This document shows positions 17,228 through 25,000 of a DNA stretch of 64,000 nt, in pieces. The DNA is from Pantoea rodasii. GTDB taxonomy: Bacteria > Pseudomonadota > Gammaproteobacteria > Enterobacterales > Enterobacteriaceae. The stretch spans positions 766,903 to 830,902 of the forward strand of contig NZ_MLFP01000086.1 in NCBI RefSeq assembly GCF_002095465.1, written 5' to 3'. Within the stretch, counting starts at the first letter, position 1. Every line of letters begins with the position of its first letter. The notes under the pieces were generated by a model. That model was given only the letters and a program-made list of their open reading frames with translations. It was not told where the DNA came from and made no database searches. The translations under genes were made by a program, and so were the position numbers.

Positions 17228-18319
17228 ATGAGTCAACTGTTTAGTGCCGTAAAGATTGGAGAGCTTGAGCTGGAGAACCGCATCGTGATCGCCCCGATGT
17301 GCCAATACTCCGCCGACGCGGGATGCGCCAGCAGCTGGCATCGCATCCATTTAGGTTCATTGGCGCTGTCTGGCGCAGGATTGCTGATTCTGGAAGCCAC
17401 CGCCGTTGAAGCGCCAGGTCGTATCTCGCCGGGAGATCTCGGGCTGTGGGATGACAAGACAGAAGCCGCGTTAAACAGCGTGCTTTCTGACATTCGCGCC
17501 TGGTCACCAATCCGTCTGGGGATCCAGCTGGGCCACGCCGGGCGTAAAGCATCATGCCGTGCGCCATGGCAGGGAGGGCATCAACTGCCGGAGAGTGAAG
17601 GTGGCTGGCAAACTGTTGCTCCTTCAGCGCTTGGTTTTGCGGAGCAGGATCATGCACCGACCGCACTGGATGAAGCGGGGCTGGTGCGCATCAAACAGGC
17701 ATTTGTGGATAGCGCGCAACGTGCGGTGCGTTTAGGTATTGAGCTGATTGAGATCCATGCAGCTCACGGTTATCTGCTGCACCAGTTCCTGTCGCCGCTA
17801 AGTAACCAACGACAGGACCAATACGGTGGTTCGCTGGAGAATCGTTTACGTTTCCCACTTGAGGTGTTTGCGGCGGTACGTGCTGCTGTGCCAGCTTCGA
17901 TTCCGGTTGGCGTGCGTCTCTCTGCCACCGACTGGGTTGACGGTGGCTGGGATGTTGAGCAATCCATTGTGTTTAGCCAGCAACTGGAAGCGCAGGGCTG
18001 TGATTATGTGCATGTGTCCAGCGGTGGGCTATCGCCACGGCAAACCATCACTGTGGGGCCGGGATATCAGCTGCCGTTCGCACGCGATATTCGCCAGCAG
18101 GTGAAGATTCCAGTCATCGGCGTGGGCTTGATTACCGATCCGCAGCAGGCAGAATCGGTGGTGGAGCAGGGTGACGCCGATCTGGTCGCGTTGGGTCGTG
18201 CCGTGCTCTACAACCCGCACTGGCCATGGCAGGCTGCTGCCGCGCTGAATGCGCAGGTCAAGGTTCCGTCACAATATTTGCGTTCTGAACCGCATGGCGT
18301 GAAGGGCACGCTGGTTTAA
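17228..18319 (+). CDS. xenA: XenA/YqjM-type NADH:flavin oxidoreductase (old yellow enzyme family)
   Basis: A 363-residue FMN-dependent ene-reductase that reduces activated C=C bonds, nitro compounds and other electrophiles. The class shows MCQYSA near residue 25, with the redox-tuning Cys found in the YqjM/XenA branch, QLGHAGRK with the substrate-positioning His, EIHAAHGYLLHQFLSPLSN and QYGGSLENRLRF, and a C-terminal VALGRAVLYNP. It is a TIM barrel. Start ATG 17228 follows AAGGGATAAAG. It may be detoxifying and unrelated to the preceding operon, since it has its own promoter-like region and a hairpin after the stop. Confidence 0.88.
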   Translation: MSQLFSAVKIGELELENRIVIAPMCQYSADAGCASSWHRIHLGSLALSGAGLLILEATAVEAPGRISPGDLGLWDDKTEAALNSVLSDIRAWSPIRLGIQLGHAGRKASCRAPWQGGHQLPESEGGWQTVAPSALGFAEQDHAPTALDEAGLVRIKQAFVDSAQRAVRLGIELIEIHAAHGYLLHQFLSPLSNQRQDQYGGSLENRLRFPLEVFAAVRAAVPASIPVGVRLSATDWVDGGWDVEQSIVFSQQLEAQGCDYVHVSSGGLSPRQTITVGPGYQLPFARDIRQQVKIPVIGVGLITDPQQAESVVEQGDADLVALGRAVLYNPHWPWQAAAALNAQVKVPSQYLRSEPHGVKGTLV

Positions 18320-18332
18320 TTTTAATTAGCCT

Positions 18333-18356
18333 GGTGGCTCTGCATTCGGAGCCGCC
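18333..18356 (+). terminator. Hairpin terminator after the XenA-like gene
   Basis: GGTGGCTC / GAGCCGCC form an 8-base stem (one T-G wobble) with an 8-base loop, 14 bases after the stop. There is no long T-run after it on the plus strand. Confidence 0.5.
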
Positions 18357-18558
18357 AATCGTTCTTAAGATTGTAAACCTTCCGGACATCATACCTTTCT
18401 GCAACAGCTAAAACTTCCCTGGGCAACGCTCCTGCAGGATCAAACATATGCTGATGCGAAGCAGGCACGTGAAATTAAGATTTATCGCATAGGCTATATG
18501 TTTGCATCTCTAAGGCCTGTATGAGAGGGTTATCCATTGTTTCAAAAGGAATAATTTC

Positions 18559-19233
18559 ATGACGTCGGGACTTGAAACTGCTGATGAGATTGGTCGTTAT
18601 TATGCCTTTGACTCACGCTTGCCGCCGGGTGAGTTTTTTGAAATTCGTCCGCGATCTCTACCCCATAATGCCAAACCGATTACTGATGACCAACTCGGCA
18701 TGTGTATTGGCTACTCTGTTGCACAGGCTCCTGGCTTATGGCGTATTTATGACACTGAGGGCAAGTTTGTTCGCTTGGAAGAGGCTGCTTTAGAAGAACC
18801 CCTTATTGATCCGATTGATATTGCGTTACTAGCCGCGGGTGTTTTTCGTATTTTCTTTGCGGGTAGGGCGTTGTTGCAAAGTGAGGTCAGAGCTGCTTTA
18901 ACCGTCAAACTAAGCCAAAGTACCGTCAACTTTTTACGTGGTAGATTGAAGATTGGACTATCCGCACGAAATCTAAAAATGACGGAAACTGCAGCAAAGC
19001 ACATGTACAACCCGGGACGCTATGTGCCCTTACAGATTCAGGAGAAGGCTATACGCTATGGTAGCCGCACCGCAGACCCCCGCAAATCTCCGGGGCTGTT
19101 TCGTTACGAAACCACAATGTACCGATTGTTAGAAGACAAGTCGCGTAAGGGGTATTATTCCCACAAACGCTATACGCTAGAAGTTATTGTGCGTGAAAAA
19201 GATTGGACGATAACGCATTTCCTATATAAGTGA
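18559..19233 (+). CDS. Orphan polymorphic-toxin-like protein (putative C-terminal nuclease domain)
   Basis: A 224-residue protein not firmly assigned to a named family. A short hydrophobic segment with IDPIDIALLAAGVF lies near residue 85. The last ~85 residues (from about MTETAAKHMYNPGRYVP to the end) resemble the C-terminal toxin tips of Rhs, CdiA and T6SS cargo proteins: AKHM-x-PGRYVP, a conserved GYYSHKRYTLEVIV strand pair and a final WTITHFLYK. Such tips are usually nucleases. No secretion domain is present, so this may be a displaced tip or T6SS cargo effector. An immunity-like gene follows after 11 bases. Base composition is AT-richer than the neighbours. Start ATG 18559 has AAGGAATAATTTC before it. 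Confidence 0.55.
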   Translation: MTSGLETADEIGRYYAFDSRLPPGEFFEIRPRSLPHNAKPITDDQLGMCIGYSVAQAPGLWRIYDTEGKFVRLEEAALEEPLIDPIDIALLAAGVFRIFFAGRALLQSEVRAALTVKLSQSTVNFLRGRLKIGLSARNLKMTETAAKHMYNPGRYVPLQIQEKAIRYGSRTADPRKSPGLFRYETTMYRLLEDKSRKGYYSHKRYTLEVIVREKDWTITHFLYK

Positions 19234-19244
19234 TGGGATTTTAA

Positions 19245-19670
19245 ATGATTGAAATTGTCAGCGGTGCCAGAATTTTGAGGCTTTCACCTTTCGAAAGGGA
19301 AAATACGCCTGATACGCCAGAGTATGACTGGATCAATACCTATATTGAGTACCAACTCCCTGAGTTAAAAACGCAATTTCAAGCATCGTTTACAGCTGGG
19401 GAACTGGCGGATTTAAAAAGTGATCTCAGCGCCATGTATCAATGCTTACTCGACGAAACTGACCATCAAGATATTGTGTTCGAGAGCATGGAAAACCAAC
19501 TGAATATTCATTTTATTAATATTCTCCATGGTTCTGTCGCTATAGAACTAACTTTGCGACCTGAGAACTCAGCTGAAAGTGTGATAGTTAAAGATTCGTT
19601 TGGAATTGACCAAAGTTATTTTCCCGCACTGTTATCCGGTCTGGATGAAATGATTCATTGGGGAAAATAA
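19245..19670 (+). CDS. Putative immunity protein, WapI-like family
   Basis: A 141-residue soluble acidic protein. The arrangement YDWINTYIEYQLP, a middle FTAGELADLKSDLSAMY helix, a strand-rich VFESMENQLNIHFI and a terminal FGIDQSYFPALLSGLDEMI matches the small immunity proteins annotated as WapI-like, which neutralise the toxin encoded just upstream. The toxin-immunity order and 11-base spacing support this. Assignment rests on pattern and context, not on a search. Confidence 0.55.
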   Translation: MIEIVSGARILRLSPFERENTPDTPEYDWINTYIEYQLPELKTQFQASFTAGELADLKSDLSAMYQCLLDETDHQDIVFESMENQLNIHFINILHGSVAIELTLRPENSAESVIVKDSFGIDQSYFPALLSGLDEMIHWGK

Positions 19671-20033
19671 GGTTGATTTGCAAATTGAGTACATATATAT
19701 CGGTAGTGTGCATGCGCATTGGCGCTGTTAGATTTACGTGCTGCATTATTGTTCACTGAAGCCATCTTCAATCCCTTCGAAACACCCCCATTCTTACTAT
19801 CAGTTGTCGTCATTTACCTGTTATGGGAGCCGAGATGAAAACCTCATCGCGGATGCAGTAAGGGTTTAGACAGCAAAGTCACTAGCTGATCATAAAATTT
19901 GGGAAAGGCGACTTGCTGGTTAAAATCCATTCAACTTAATTCACTGGAAAAACGGATTGATCGGTATCATTGAGTCACAGTTTAACAATAATGCTAATAA
20001 TTATCATTTCTATTAATTTTAAATTACTTGTCG
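19671..20033. other. Non-coding AT-rich stretch with an orphan Fur box
   Basis: About 360 bases after the immunity gene. No reading frame looks real on either strand. A strong Fur-box-like site is at 19990-20008. The region behaves like scar sequence between acquired fragments. Confidence 0.45.
19990..20008 (+). promoter_or_regulatory. Orphan Fur-box-like site
   Basis: The sequence AATGCTAATAATTATCATT closely fits the Fur 19-mer (minus strand AATGATAATTATTAGCATT). There is no intact iron gene after it; only a 35-codon frame starting at 20034 and the LysR stub follow. It probably marks a deleted iron-uptake gene. Confidence 0.5.
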
Positions 20034-20141
20034 ATGAACTCTGCTCATACTTCTCAACATCGGGGCGCGGCCCTAGCCTTCTCCGCTCAACAGGCTTCTT
20101 CTGTATTTACCTCATTTCCAGCTCGCTGGCAGCGCCTTTAA
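20034..20141 (+). pseudogene. Possible N-terminal stub of a Fur-controlled gene
   Basis: A 35-codon frame begins 26 bases after the Fur-like site (MNSAHTSQHRGAALAFSAQQ), then runs into the antisense of a LysR remnant. Such an N-terminus could open a siderophore gene product, but it is too short to assign. No clear ribosome site. Low confidence. Confidence 0.2.
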
Positions 20142-20202
20142 AGGTGCCACGCCGCGCTACAGCCAGCATGATTTCCAGTTCAGTAATACCCGTTCGGCTC
20201 AT
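20107..20202 (-). pseudogene. LysR-family regulator, N-terminal stub
   Basis: On the minus strand, ATG at 20202 opens ITELEIMLAVARRGTFKGAA, the unmistakable first helix region of a LysR helix-turn-helix domain, but the frame stops after 31 codons, before the recognition helix is complete. It is divergent from the aldehyde dehydrogenase, the usual place for a LysR regulator of such a gene. The rest of the regulator is absent, apparently lost by the deletion that also cut the Fur-linked gene. Confidence 0.6.
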
Positions 20203-20304
20203 TGATTATTCCGTTTAACGTAATACCCCTTGCAGGGTTTAGCGGATTATTCCCGCGCACAGGACATGATAATTTTCCTGCCAATTCATCTTAGGAGCAG
20301 AGTC

Positions 20305-21722
20305 ATGCACGTTATCGAACATATCTACATTAATGGCACTTTTGTTACCCCTGCCGGCGACGAATGGCTGGATATTATCAAGCCTGCCGATGGCAGCGTT
20401 ATGGGTAAAGCGCGTCTGGCAAATGAGCAGGATGCCGAACGCGCCATAGATGCTGCACATGCAGCGTTTCCCGCATTTTCGCGCACTTCGGTGACGGAGC
20501 GTATCACGCTGCTGGAGCAAATGTATGACGCGGTAAAAAGCTGTGAGACGGATCTGCATGCCGCCATTCTTGAAGAGTATGGCGCACCCTCATCGCGATC
20601 GCAGTGGATGGCAAGCTATCCAGCGGACGTCATTCTCCAGGTTATCGAAGAACTGAAGCAGTATCCATTTATACAGCAAGCCGGCGCGCCCGTGTCCAGA
20701 TGCTACCGCTCGGCGTAGCCGGACTCATTACCCCATGGAACAGCAACGCCGGCTTTATTTGCCATAAGCTGGCGACTGCGCTGGCAGCGGGTTGCACGAC
20801 AGTGATTAAGCCCAGTGAATATAGCCTGCTCCAGACCGAGGTAATCACCAAGGCGTTGCACCGCGCCGGGCTGCCTGATGGCCTATTCAACATCGTCACC
20901 GGTCGCGGCGATCAGGTCGGTAATGCCATCAGCCGCAGTGCGCAGGTAGCAAAAATTTCCTTCACCGGGTCAACCGCCACCGGCAAAGCCATTTTGCGCA
21001 CGGCCGCCGAGACCTTCAAACGCGTCACGCTCGAGTTGGGCGGTAAATCACCGACGCTGATCCTGCCGGATGCCGATGCTCCTACCGCTGCAAGACTTGC
21101 CGTTCAGGCCGGATTTATCAATAGCGGACAAGCCTGTATTGCTGGCACGCGCATTCTGGTGCCTGAAGCCCGCAAAGCCGAGTTCGAACGTGCACTGACG
21201 GCAGAAGTTGAGGCACAGCATTCTGGCGATCCCGCCGATGACAGCACCACCATCGGCCCAATGATCAATGAAAAGCAGTGGCAACGGGTTCAGAACTATA
21301 TTGGACTCGGCGAGCAGGAAGGGGCGCGCCTGTTAAGCGGAGGGCCAGGACGACCGGATGGGTTAACCCACGGTTGGTATATCAAGCCCACGCTGTTCAC
21401 TGACGTGAACTCGCAGATGCGCATTGCACGCGAAGAGATCTTTGGGCCGGTGCTCAGCATCATCAGCTATTGTGATGAAGCTGAAGCAATTGCGATCGCT
21501 AACGATACGGAATATGGCCTGTCTGCGCTGGTGATCGGCGCAGATGAGCAGCATGCGCGTGACGTGGGTGAGCAGATTCTGGCGGGTAGGGTGATGATCA
21601 ATACGCTGACGCACGAACCCCGCGCTCCTTTTGGTGGCTTTGGACATTCCGGAATGGGGCGGGAAATGGGGCAGTGGGGTATCAGTGCCTTTCTGGAACC
21701 GCGCGCGGTGACGGTTGCATAA
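20305..21722 (+). pseudogene. Aldehyde dehydrogenase family protein, one-base frame break
   Basis: An NAD(P)-dependent aldehyde dehydrogenase. The N-terminal part opens at ATG 20305 (IYINGTFVTP) with TTAGGAGCAGAGTC upstream. The frame breaks at CCC 20689-20691: one added C joins AGAPRVQMLPLGVAG and gives about 472 residues, normal for the family. The remaining domains are complete: PWNSNAGF, GSTATGKAIL, the catalytic Glu in LELGGKSP, the catalytic Cys in SGQACIAGTR, and EEIFGPVLS. The substrate is unknown. Divergent from the LysR stub. All motifs are intact, so a sequence error is a strong possibility. Confidence 0.82.
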
Positions 21723-21758
21723 ACCGATAAGGTGCGCAGAAATGCGCATCCTGCAATC

Positions 21759-21786
21759 ATGGCGGCGGTGCAAGTAAGGCCGCCAT
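21759..21786 (+). terminator. Hairpin after the aldehyde dehydrogenase gene
   Basis: ATGGCGGC / GCCGCCAT form a perfect 8-base stem with a 12-base loop, 36 bases after the stop. The sequence after it is CAAAAG, without a T-run, so efficiency is uncertain. Confidence 0.45.
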
Positions 21787-21851
21787 CAAAAGCGACCTCC
21801 ATTTACATGTTTCAAATGATGCACAGGGCGCGGAGACGCTGATAACATCGG

Positions 21852-22214
21852 TCAAAAAATGGAGCATTTTGGGTTCACAGGCGGCAGCACGTTCCTTGTG
21901 TCGCCATCAGCACAACTCGAATGCCAGCTCTCGCCCACATCATCTAAACCTTCGGTGATATCCATTAACCAGACACCCAAACGTTTTAGCTTGCCGATAG
22001 TCTTCTCCAGAACAACAGCATAACGTGGGCGCGTAACCGGTTCGGTGCACTGCACATCTTTCTCATTCAACACTTGCCAGGCTGCCAACCTCACTTTATA
22101 GACCACATCATGATTCAGCAGGTATTGCAGTGCCTTGATGCTGTGATCGCTTTCCTGCGCTTTCAAGACGGCGATTAACTTCAGTCGTTTATTAAAATCT
22201 GTTTTATCCTTCAT
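21852..22214 (-). CDS. Hypothetical HEAT-like repeat protein (possible immunity protein)
   Basis: Not recognised as a named family. From the ATG at 22214 it gives 120 residues with an alpha-helical repeat (NKRLKLIAVLKAQES, ALQYLLNHDVVYKVRLAAWQ) resembling HEAT-type units. The open frame continues upstream to a TTG at 22346 and an ATG at 22304, but that part overlaps DNA that in another frame encodes a DUF4150 N-terminus, so I do not extend it. The ribosome site for 22214 is weak, leaving the start uncertain. Proteins of this type occur among toxin-immunity genes; that is inference. Confidence 0.4.
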   Translation of the reverse strand: MKDKTDFNKRLKLIAVLKAQESDHSIKALQYLLNHDVVYKVRLAAWQVLNEKDVQCTEPVTRPRYAVVLEKTIGKLKRLGVWLMDITEGLDDVGESWHSSCADGDTRNVLPPVNPKCSIF

Positions 22215-22269
22215 GAGGATGTCGATTTCTTCTGGTTGCACTCCATCCCCTAAATTGAATAGCCAATGT

Positions 22270-22350
22270 TCACAAACGTAAGCGGCGGGGCGTTTTACAC
22301 ACATCTCCGACCGCCTGGTCGATGCCACCACGCTGGCAATTAGCAAACAT
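22270..22350 (-). pseudogene. PAAR-like DUF4150 protein, N-terminal stub (T6SS-associated)
   Basis: A 26-codon frame opens at ATG 22350 after a perfect GAAGGAG ribosome site 5 bases upstream and reads FANCQRGGIDQAVGDVCKTP. This matches the N-terminus of DUF4150 PAAR-like proteins (MFAN-Q-GG-D-A--DVCKTP) that cap type VI secretion spikes and often lead toxic domains. The frame is lost immediately after KTP. The stub is evidence that a T6SS-type effector once lay here. Confidence 0.55.
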
Positions 22351-22509
22351 TACCACTCCTTCGTTAACCCATATGAATCTTCTTGGCGTTCATTCGGGTC
22401 AGCGTTTAGTGGTTCATAAAAGTGGTTTGCTTGCACAGCATTGCACGTTAAGTTAACAATAATTATTTCAAGTCATAATGTTTTACAAACTCACAAGGAT
22501 TTCGTGAAC

Positions 22510-22887
22510 ATGAAGAAGTTGCTTTACCCCATATCCATGATCTTAATCGGTGTTGTTGTCACACTGGTATCACTTTTCATACTCCTGGCATTCAACAAAG
22601 CTATTCCGGCAAGTAAAGAGTATCAACAAGAATGTACAAAGCTGACTGTCTCACAAATCAAAACCAGTTTCATCAAGTCATGGTTCAGAACGGCCGCTGA
22701 GGGTGAAGAAATGGATTCGATTGGATTGTCCAGCATTCGGTTTGAGACAAAACCAACGTTTTCCGACAACAGTTGGTCAGGTGAATTGAAGGTGCTTGGG
22801 GAAAAAGGGCACTACTCTGCGCATGTTTATTTGGATTGTTATAACGGATATTTTGATTATAGCGGTTCATTCGAAAATGAACCCTGA
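22510..22887 (+). CDS. Hypothetical single-pass membrane protein
   Basis: Not recognised. From ATG 22510 it encodes 125 residues with one N-terminal transmembrane helix (YPISMILIGVVVTLVSLFILL) and a periplasmic domain containing two Cys (QQECTKL and YLDCYNGY) that could form a disulfide. The C-terminal domain is strand-rich. The AAGGA at 22495-22499 gives an unusual 10-base spacing to this ATG; GTG at 22504 is an alternative. Small anchored periplasmic proteins in such islands are often immunity proteins, but nothing here proves it. Confidence 0.5.
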   Translation: MKKLLYPISMILIGVVVTLVSLFILLAFNKAIPASKEYQQECTKLTVSQIKTSFIKSWFRTAAEGEEMDSIGLSSIRFETKPTFSDNSWSGELKVLGEKGHYSAHVYLDCYNGYFDYSGSFENEP

Positions 22888-22888
22888 C

Positions 22889-23053
22889 CTAAAAAGCAGT
22901 CATTACGCATTTCAGGTCAGGGAATATGTTTTTGCTGCCTTCCAGCAGTTCTGCTGCGCGGTGAGTGGTAAGGCGGCGCTCGATGACATCCTGAATGACT
23001 TTGACGCGATTAATCTCTTTCAACGTAAATACCCCTGAGCTATCTGCGATCAC
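22889..23053 (-). pseudogene. ISNCY-family transposase, N-terminal fragment
   Basis: From a GTG at 23053 (GGGAGG ribosome site 6 bases upstream) the frame reads FTLKEINRVKVIQDVIERRL and then TTHRAAELL, the conserved first helix-turn-helix of ISNCY (IS1202-like) transposases. It departs from the family pattern after AAELLEG and stops at residue 54, so the rest of the transposase is deleted. The element is not functional. Confidence 0.6.
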
Positions 23054-23171
23054 GGCAAGCCTCCCGGTAGTTTTACTGACTGAAAACGACGCTGTGAGAG
23101 GTACCATAACGCGGTCATGTTTATTGAGCCACAGGCGGACATTACTATTGGGGTGCTACAACCAAAGTGCG

Positions 23172-23187
23172 CATAATCATGATTATG
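23172..23187. repeat. 16-base perfect palindrome, candidate ISNCY end
   Basis: CATAATCATGATTATG is a perfect 16-base palindrome about 120 bases upstream of the transposase stub start, where the terminal region of the element would lie. Assignment to the IS end is inferred from position. Confidence 0.4.
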
Positions 23188-23296
23188 TTAAATTAAGTGT
23201 TGATAACTCTATCCAAGCTGAGCTGCCATCATCAACCACTCTCCTCTGACTTATCAGTTCGCTGAGCATTGCTTGATAACCACATACAATCAAATT

Positions 23297-23446
23297 TCAC
23301 ATTTTAAATGGCTGCTCTGGGGTTTTGCCGTTCAATTCACTCTGAAGCCCGACTAATAACGACTTTAATCTATCTCCTGCATAACTTAGAAATTCAGCAC
23401 GCCCTAGAGTTTTGTCAAAAAATGGCTGAGGTAAAAAACGCTTCAT
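23297..23446 (-). pseudogene. Possible C-terminal remnant of AbiEii toxin
   Basis: A 49-codon frame beginning RFLPQPFFDKTLGRAEFLSY and ending QPFKM. Length and order fit the last part of an AbiEii-type nucleotidyltransferase, and it overlaps the end of the N-terminal AbiEii stub in another frame. Homology is weak by eye, so the link is inferred from position. Confidence 0.35.
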
Positions 23447-23552
23447 TTTGTTGTAAAAAACGACCGTAACCTACCACACTTCGCATGCCTGCAAGTTCTG
23501 CAGATTCCAAAGCTTTACCAACTAGTTCGGCAAAGTTAACCTTTTTATTCAT
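23415..23552 (-). pseudogene. AbiEii toxin, N-terminal stub
   Basis: A 45-codon frame opens at ATG 23552 with NKKVNFAELVGKALESAELA and GMRSVV. This is the N-terminus of AbiEii-type nucleotidyltransferase toxins (normally followed by EKELLHY and later the GG(T/S) nucleotidyltransferase motif), but here the catalytic part is gone and the frame ends in unrelated sequence. The start overlaps by 8 bases the end of an antitoxin-like frame, as in real abiEi-abiEii pairs. Confidence 0.5.
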
Positions 23553-23598
23553 CCTGAAGCTCCGTTTTATCGACTAAATGAGTGGCTTCGTCAAGTAC
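23545..23598 (-). pseudogene. AbiEi antitoxin, C-terminal tail
   Basis: A frame reading VLDEATHLVDKTELQDE ends at TAA 23545-23547, overlapping the toxin stub start (GATGAATAA). Its place, frame and acidic end fit the last residues of an AbiEi antitoxin. It is broken just upstream by a hairpin-forming sequence. Confidence 0.35.
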
Positions 23599-23636
23599 AC
23601 ATGAAAACCACTTTTATGGGGTATTCATGTGTACTT
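23593..23636. repeat. 13-base perfect inverted repeat
   Basis: AAGTACACATGAA and TTCATGTGTACTT are perfect inverted copies 18 bases apart. The element sits exactly where the antitoxin remnant is interrupted. It could be a terminator hairpin or the target/end of a small mobile sequence. Confidence 0.55.
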
Positions 23637-23917
23637 AATCAGCTCACCACAGCCAGCCCATCAGCCAATTCTCCCCATAACGATCAAGAAAAAACGCGCA
23701 AAACACCATCAAAACGCGACGGCGCCACGTCGATTTTCTACGGTTAGTCCTCACATAAAATCTCAGAATTCACGTAGCGACGCCTAATAAACTGATTATT
23801 GCCATGCATAACGTTATCAACATTGCCCAGAGGTCTAGAATTCCGCACCGCCGTCCAGCGTTTTTTCGCCATCAACTACAGTTAACTTATTCAATCCTTG
23901 GCAGAAAATTCAGCATC
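23637..23917. other. Spacer between the AbiE remnant and the DUF1345 gene
   Basis: About 280 bases. An open frame from 23804 runs into the DUF1345 gene, but its first 38 residues lack family character. No clear element seen other than a possible promoter near the gene. Confidence 0.35.
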
Positions 23918-24577
23918 ATGCCCTTTTCTCTGACTTCGCATTTGTTTGCACGGTTACGCTTGTTGATCTCGATGGCGGCCGGAGTGACCTGCTATTTTTT
24001 ACTGCCCACGCAATTGGGGATTTTGCAACGCGTGTTGATTGGCTGGAATGTGCTGGCGTGGCTCTATCTGTGGTTTATCTGGTTTCGCATGTTGCGCACC
24101 GATGCTGGAGAAATTAAACGCATCGCCCAGATGCAAGATCAGAGCGCTGCCCTGGTGCTGGGAATGGTTATTGTGGCTTGTATGATCAGTATCGTGGCGA
24201 TCATGAGCGAGCTGCCGGCGTTGAAACATCTCAGTGGCACGCCGCGCGCGCTTCATCTTTTGCTGACCGCCATGACGCTGATTGTCTCATGGGCACTGCT
24301 GCCTAGTTCGTTTGCGATGCACTATGCCCATCAGCACTATTTACATCGTAGCAAAAACGTCACACCGATGATCTTCCCTGAAAAACCCGACGAACCCGCG
24401 TATTGGGATTTTCTCTACTTCTCTTTCACTATCGCTGTGGCCTCGCAGACCGCAGATGTGGCAACGGGCACCACCGAAATGCGCAAGCTTGCGCTGCTGC
24501 AATCGGTGATCTCGTTTATCTTCAATCTGGCCATTCTCGGACTGTCGGTGAATGTCGGGGCCGGACTGCTGAGTTAA
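23918..24577 (+). CDS. DUF1345 inner-membrane protein
   Basis: From ATG 23918 this is a 219-residue protein with five to six predicted helices and the DUF1345 pattern (RIAQMQDQSAALVL early, then DFLYFSFTIAVASQTADVAT near the end, which carries the family's conserved F-Y-S-F-T motif). Function is unknown. A longer frame exists to 23804, but the added 38 residues are basic and not membrane-like. It faces the DUF3811 gene tail to tail at 5 bases. Confidence 0.8.
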   Translation: MPFSLTSHLFARLRLLISMAAGVTCYFLLPTQLGILQRVLIGWNVLAWLYLWFIWFRMLRTDAGEIKRIAQMQDQSAALVLGMVIVACMISIVAIMSELPALKHLSGTPRALHLLLTAMTLIVSWALLPSSFAMHYAHQHYLHRSKNVTPMIFPEKPDEPAYWDFLYFSFTIAVASQTADVATGTTEMRKLALLQSVISFIFNLAILGLSVNVGAGLLS

Positions 24578-24582
24578 AAAAA

Positions 24583-24891
24583 CTAACGACGACCTTTAAT
24601 GACCGATGCAGACCAGTTGAAATCACTGACTTCACTTGCCGATTGCGCTTCAGGTTTCTTACGACGCGGCGGTGCTTTTTTTGCTTTATCGGCTTTGGCT
24701 TTTTCTTTCGCCAACTTAACTGTCATCACTTGCTGGCGCGCGTCGGCGGTGTATTCCTTTTCTTTTTTCGCATCAGGCTCTTTACCACTGCGCTGCCGAT
24801 GTTTCTCCATCAAACTTTTGAAGATTTCATCCACCTCAAGACGCTCGGCTTCATTGAACTGGTCGATTGAAATCATTTTCTTATCGCTCAT
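24583..24891 (-). CDS. YjbD-like DUF3811 protein
   Basis: A 102-residue, highly charged, lysine-rich protein. The N-terminal MISIDQFNEAERLEVDEIFKS and the C-terminal FNWSASVIKGRR match the YjbD (DUF3811) pattern, in which FSWSAN...GRR is conserved; the middle is a coiled-coil-like KEKAKADKAKK stretch. Function unknown. Convergent with the DUF1345 gene. Confidence 0.7.
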   Translation of the reverse strand: MSDKKMISIDQFNEAERLEVDEIFKSLMEKHRQRSGKEPDAKKEKEYTADARQQVMTVKLAKEKAKADKAKKAPPRRKKPEAQSASEVSDFNWSASVIKGRR

Positions 24892-25000
24892 GGCATTTCT
24901 TCCCTCAGTAAATGGCTAAGCTCAGTCTACACCATTGCTGCCGGCGCGGCTTTCTTGTAATCTTGCCCGCCAATCATCCGCCTGCAAATAAGGATTCAAC

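Noticed and set aside
19970..20218. Open frame of 82 codons on the plus strand
   Set aside because: It has no family character, is interrupted by the Fur-box region, and its right part is antisense to a clear LysR N-terminus.
23804..23917. N-terminal extension of the DUF1345 protein
   Set aside because: The extra 38 residues are basic and not conserved in character; the ATG at 23918 starts a normal membrane protein.
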